A stretch of 64,000 bases of DNA from Halosolutus gelatinilyticus (GTDB lineage: Archaea; Halobacteriota; Halobacteria; Halobacteriales; Natrialbaceae), in assembly GCF_023028105.1 (NCBI RefSeq), contig NZ_CP095491.1, positions 310,001-374,000 on the forward strand, given 5' to 3'. Made by a program: the position numbers and the translations under genes. Below are positions 60,541 through 64,000 of the stretch, in pieces; position 1 is the stretch's first letter, and each line of letters opens with the position of its first letter. Below the pieces are notes generated by a model. That model was not told the origin of the DNA. It saw only the letters and a list, made by a program, of their open reading frames with translations, and ran no database searches.

Positions 60541-61565
60541 AGGTCGTCCTCGATCGCGTCGGTGAGCAGTTCGCGCCCGAGGACGAGGCCGGCCGCCGAT
60601 TCGCGCGCTTCGTCCTCGTCGGCCGCTCCGCTCTCTTCGCTCTCTCCGCTCCCGTCGCCCTCGTCATCCACGCCGGCCGGCTCGACGCGTCCGATGTCGG
60701 CGGCGTCGATTTCCGCGTCCGATAGCGCGTCGAGGACGTCGCTCACGTCCGCCTGCGGGACGGTCGCGAGCAGCGCTCCGGAGCCGAAGATCCGCAGCGG
60801 ATCGACGCCCGCCGCGTCGCAGAGGGCGGCCGTCTCATCGCGGACCGGCACCGCGTCCCGCTCCACCTCGATGCGAACCGCCGAGGCTCGCGCGAGTTCG
60901 AGCAGGCCGGCCGCGACACCGCCCTCCGTCGGGTCGTGCATCGCGGTCGCGTACTCGCGGACGATACGGGCGTCGGGGACGACGCTGAGCTCCTCGAGGA
61001 ACGCCTGGGCGCGCTCGCGAATCTCCGGATCGACGCCGAGGTCGTCGCCGAAGTCGGCCGCGAGGATCGCCGTTCCCTCGACGCCTGCCGCCTTCGTGAG
61101 GACGACCCGATCGCCGGGTTCGGCGCCGCCGGTCGGAAGGAACGCGTCGGTCGCCCCCATCGCGGTCAGCGAGAGCAGCGGCCGATCGAGCTGGTCGACG
61201 TACTCCGTGTGGCCGCCGACGATCGCGGCTCCGACGTCGCGGGCGGCCGCGTGGAGGTCCGACGTGATCGCCTCGAGCGGGGCGTCCTCGTCGGGGAGCA
61301 ACGCGACGACCGTGAGCCAGCGCGGGTCGGCTCCCGACGCGGCGACGTCGTTGCAGGCGATCGCGACGCCGAGCGTTCCCACGTCCGCGGCGGCCAGCGA
61401 GATCGGATCGGAGCTGACGACGAGCGTGTCCGCGCCGGGCCAGTCGATCGCGGCGGCGTCCTCGCCGTACGCGGCCCCCTGCACCACCGTCTCGTCGGCC
61501 GCGGCCGTCCCCGTCCGATCGAACACGTGCGCGAGCAGTTCGTCCGGGCCAACTTTGCCGGGCAT
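60504..61565 (-). CDS. AIR-synthase-related (PurM/HypE-like) protein
   Basis: This 353-residue protein has the N-terminal ATP-binding PurM fold (EDAAAIDWPGADTLVVSSDPIS), the conserved GVAIACNDVAASGADP, then AAIVGGHTEYV and HDPTEGGVAAGLLELARAS, as in HypE/ThiL/PurM proteins. The exact substrate is unknown: it is not certain whether it works on a purine intermediate, thiamine phosphate or a hydrogenase carbamoyl. A low-complexity acidic insert (DDEGDGSGESEESGAADEDE) precedes the C-terminus. It lies 74 bases downstream of the F420 oxidoreductase gene on the same strand and is probably co-transcribed. Confidence 0.82.
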   Translation of the reverse strand: MPGKVGPDELLAHVFDRTGTAAADETVVQGAAYGEDAAAIDWPGADTLVVSSDPISLAAADVGTLGVAIACNDVAASGADPRWLTVVALLPDEDAPLEAITSDLHAAARDVGAAIVGGHTEYVDQLDRPLLSLTAMGATDAFLPTGGAEPGDRVVLTKAAGVEGTAILAADFGDDLGVDPEIRERAQAFLEELSVVPDARIVREYATAMHDPTEGGVAAGLLELARASAVRIEVERDAVPVRDETAALCDAAGVDPLRIFGSGALLATVPQADVSDVLDALSDAEIDAADIGRVEPAGVDDEGDGSGESEESGAADEDEARESAAGLVLGRELLTDAIEDDLYPLWEAADAAD

Positions 61566-61639
61566 ACCACGAACTGGGACGATGCTGGGCTTGTAGCTGT
61601 CGGAGAAGGGATGGCGGTAACACTCGAAACGAAGACCGC

Positions 61640-62644
61640 TCAGTCCGCGTTCGGGGCCACCGCGTCCATCGTCTCGACGATCTCGTTCTCGTCGGCGCCG
61701 CGGGGGAAGCCGACCGCGACCGCGTCCACTCCATCGATCGCTTCGAACCGTTCCAGTCGATCGCGGACGGCTCCGGGATGCCCCGCGGCGGCGAGGTCGT
61801 CGAGGATGTCGTCGGAGAGGAGCCCGAGCGCGCGCTCGCGATCGCCGTCCTGCCAGGCGTCGTGGATCTCGTCGGCGACGTCGTACCCCTGCCGGACGAG
61901 CGCGTCGCGGTAGAACGTCCCCATGCCGCCGACGTAGAAGGCGGCGTGTTGGCGGACGAGGTCGCGAGCGCGCTCTGCATCGCCGAGGGCGCAGCAGGTG
62001 ACGCCGACGGTGACGGAGACGTCCTCGGGGTCGCGATCGCCCAGTTCCGCGCCGCGTTCGACGTCCGCGATTCGGTCCTCGACGCCCTCGGGCGCGAGCA
62101 TGATGCCGTGCCAGCCGTCGGCGAAGCGGCCGGCGAGTTCGACCGCCTTCGGACCCATACCGGTGACTTCGATCGGGGGCGCGGGGTCGGGCGGCTCGCA
62201 GCGGAGTCGGAACCCGGAGAGCGAGAAGTCCTCGCCGTCGTACTCGACCCGCTCACCCGAAAGGACCTGTCGAACGATTTCGACGGTTTCTCGGGTCCGT
62301 CTGAGCGGGTTTCCGTAGGCCATCCCGTGCCAGTTCTCGATCACGACCGGGCCGCTCGGGCCGACTCCGAGTCGAAATCGCCCGTCTGATACTTCCTGAA
62401 GCGTCGCGGCCGTCTGGCCGAGCAGCGCGGGCGATCGGGAGTAGGTGTTGAGGATGCTCGATCCGACGTCGATCTCCTCGGTCCGCTCGGCGATCGCCGT
62501 CAGGACGGTCACGGCGTCGCGACCCCACGTCTCGGGGAGCCACGCGCAGTCGTAGCCGCCGGCCTCCGCGCGTCGGGCGTACTCGACGAGCGAGTCGACG
62601 GTCGGTTGTGCGGCGACCGGGAGGTGGACGTCCCTATCTGTCAT
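61640..62644 (-). CDS. LLM-class F420-dependent oxidoreductase (TIGR04024-like)
   Basis: This 334-residue TIM barrel has the luciferase-like pattern: EYARRAEAGGYDCAWLPETWGRDAVTVL, then GRFRLGVGPSGPVVIENWHGMAYGNP, and VTGMGPKAVELAGRFADGW. These features match the haloarchaeal LLM group recalled as TIGR04024. It binds coenzyme F420 and transfers hydride to or from an unknown substrate. The AIR-synthase-related gene follows 74 bases downstream on the same strand. Confidence 0.87.
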   Translation of the reverse strand: MTDRDVHLPVAAQPTVDSLVEYARRAEAGGYDCAWLPETWGRDAVTVLTAIAERTEEIDVGSSILNTYSRSPALLGQTAATLQEVSDGRFRLGVGPSGPVVIENWHGMAYGNPLRRTRETVEIVRQVLSGERVEYDGEDFSLSGFRLRCEPPDPAPPIEVTGMGPKAVELAGRFADGWHGIMLAPEGVEDRIADVERGAELGDRDPEDVSVTVGVTCCALGDAERARDLVRQHAAFYVGGMGTFYRDALVRQGYDVADEIHDAWQDGDRERALGLLSDDILDDLAAAGHPGAVRDRLERFEAIDGVDAVAVGFPRGADENEIVETMDAVAPNAD

Positions 62645-62795
62645 CGTTGTTCACAGAGCAGTGCCGTCCATTTGGGTGTATTGGAACCGGCGGTCGAAGC
62701 GTCGCGGGGCCGCCCGATCGGGGTCGGTTTCTCCACCGAACTGCGGGTGAGGACGCGCTCGAATCCCGATTCCGAACCGCGGGTGCCCGGTTCGA

Positions 62796-64000
62796 TCACT
62801 CGCCGCGATCGCCGGCTGTCGGCAGCGTAAACGAGAACGTCGTTCCCTCGCCGCGTTCGGAGTCGACCCGAATCTCGCCGCCGTGGCGCTCGACGATCCG
62901 CTGACAGAGCGCGAGACCGATACCCGTTCCGTCGTGTTCCTTCCGGCTGTGGAGGCGCTGGAACACCTCGAAGACCCGTTCCGTGTCCTCGGAATCGATA
63001 CCGATCCCCTCGTCGCGGACCGACACCTCCCACATCGATCCCGCCCGCTCGGCCGCGACGTGAACGCGAGGCGGTTCGTCGCCGCTGTATTCGATCGCGT
63101 TGTCGAGGAGGTTCTGGAACACCTGCCGCAACTGGCTGGGGTCGCCCACGACTCGCGGGAGCGGACCTACCGCGATCTCGGCGTCGCTCTCCGCGATCTG
63201 GATCGTGAGGTCGTCCAGCACGTCGGTGAGGACGGGATCCAGATCGACGGGCTCGAACGGATCGCCCTGCGTTTCGATGCGGGAGTACTCGAGGAGGCCG
63301 TCGATCATCTCGCGCATCCGATCGGCGCCGTCGACGGCGAACTCGATGAACTCCCGGCCGTCGTCGTCCAGGGCGTCCTCGTACCGGCGCTCGATCAACT
63401 GCAGGTAGCTCGTGACCATCCGCAGCGGCTCCTGGAGGTCGTGACTGGCGGCGTAGGCGAACTGCTCTAACCGCTCGTTGGACTCCTCGAGTTTCCGCTC
63501 GTACCCCCGGCGCTCCGTGATGTCCTGTGACATGCCCAGCGCGGCGAAGACGTCGCCGTCGTCGTCGTGAATCGGAACGAACTGAAACTGGTACACCTGC
63601 CCGTCGAGGTCGAGTTCGAACGAGTCGGACTCGCCCTCAAGCGCGGCCTCGTAGCGCGGGACGAGTTCGGCGGCCAGCGGCGGTGTGAGCACTTCTTCGA
63701 CTAACGTCCCGTTTTGCGAGCCGGTCGTAACGTCGGCCGCATTGAGCGGCGTGCCGCCGATGGTCTGGTACCGGAGTTCGTCGTCGACCAGCGCGACGGC
63801 GCCGTTCGGGAAGTGTTCGACGAGCGTCCGGTACCGACGTTCCGACTCCTTCAGTTCTCTCTCGAGGCGTTTCCGCTCCGTGACGTCGGTGATGATCCCC
63901 TCCAGGCTGATGAGGGCGTCGTCGTCGAAGATTCCGCGCCCGTAAGACCGGACCCAGCGGCGGTCTCCGCACGCGGTCTCGATGCGGTAGGTCACGGAGA
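62796..64000 (-). CDS. PAS-domain histidine kinase, 5' end outside the window
   Basis: The frame is open to the right edge, so the gene starts outside; about 400 residues are visible. They hold the end of one PAS/PAC domain (EGIITDVTERKRLEREL), a second PAS domain, HisKA with YAASHDLQEPLRM, and HATPase with DEGIGIDSED and GTGIGLALC. The last 225 residues are about three-quarters identical to the end of the large kinase at 41874-44951, so the two are recent paralogues of the kinase core. No membrane span is seen. The partner response regulator is not in the window. Confidence 0.9.
   Translation of the reverse strand, partial: SVTYRIETACGDRRWVRSYGRGIFDDDALISLEGIITDVTERKRLERELKESERRYRTLVEHFPNGAVALVDDELRYQTIGGTPLNAADVTTGSQNGTLVEEVLTPPLAAELVPRYEAALEGESDSFELDLDGQVYQFQFVPIHDDDGDVFAALGMSQDITERRGYERKLEESNERLEQFAYAASHDLQEPLRMVTSYLQLIERRYEDALDDDGREFIEFAVDGADRMREMIDGLLEYSRIETQGDPFEPVDLDPVLTDVLDDLTIQIAESDAEIAVGPLPRVVGDPSQLRQVFQNLLDNAIEYSGDEPPRVHVAAERAGSMWEVSVRDEGIGIDSEDTERVFEVFQRLHSRKEHDGTGIGLALCQRIVERHGGEIRVDSERGEGTTFSFTLPTAGDRGE

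Overview
This window is ordinary chromosomal DNA from an extreme halophile of the class Halobacteria. The evidence is high GC, very acidic predicted proteins rich in Asp and Glu, frequent leaderless genes with a TATA-like box about 25-30 bases before the start codon, and archaeal-only genes. These include pantoate kinase with 4-phosphopantoate--beta-alanine ligase, a GGGP synthase family protein, an Lsm/L37e operon, archaeal TyrRS and AspRS, TrmB-type and Bat-type regulators and an F420-associated metalloprotease. The species cannot be named from the sequence. I see no rRNA, tRNA, CRISPR array, insertion sequence or prophage.

Layout. 1-6.0 kb: a mechanosensitive channel cut by the left edge, a HemK2/Mtq2-like methyltransferase, a PQQ-propeller Tat lipoprotein, a two-gene MetE-like methionine synthase unit and a nitroreductase. 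6.2-18.0 kb: the most coherent accessory region, a carbohydrate uptake and catabolism cluster. It holds a PfkB sugar kinase, a TrmB-family regulator, a complete ABC importer (lipoprotein, two permeases, ATPase), a small membrane protein overlapping the ATPase gene, two Gfo/Idh/MocA oxidoreductases and a TIM-barrel isomerase/epimerase. Two matching 16-bp inverted repeats sit at the regulator and importer promoters, and a weaker copy sits at the last oxidoreductase.

18-30 kb: a VOC protein divergent from a TetR regulator with a perfect palindrome between them, an HD phosphohydrolase, an amidohydrolase, a universal stress protein, BirA, a probable frameshifted gene, a DUF5786 protein, a Spo0M-family protein, TyrRS, and small membrane proteins. 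29.8-41.8 kb: the two archaeal CoA enzymes, an M48 protease, a methyltransferase, a Bat-type regulator, a 965-residue membrane protein with 13 DUF1508-like repeats, a membrane-anchored propeller and AspRS. The AspRS has residues typical of non-discriminating enzymes.

41.8-64 kb: a large multi-sensor histidine kinase, a sirtuin, small zinc-binding and hypothetical proteins, a GGGP synthase family protein, threonine synthase, Lsm and L37e, several small membrane proteins, a Dna2/Cas4-like nuclease-helicase, a PAP2 phosphatase, a K+ channel with a regulatory domain, an AIR-synthase-related protein, an F420-dependent oxidoreductase and a second histidine kinase cut by the right edge. Most of the window is housekeeping or lineage-typical. 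The best candidates for something new are the TrmB-linked sugar cluster with its operators, the DUF1508 repeat protein and several small leaderless genes.
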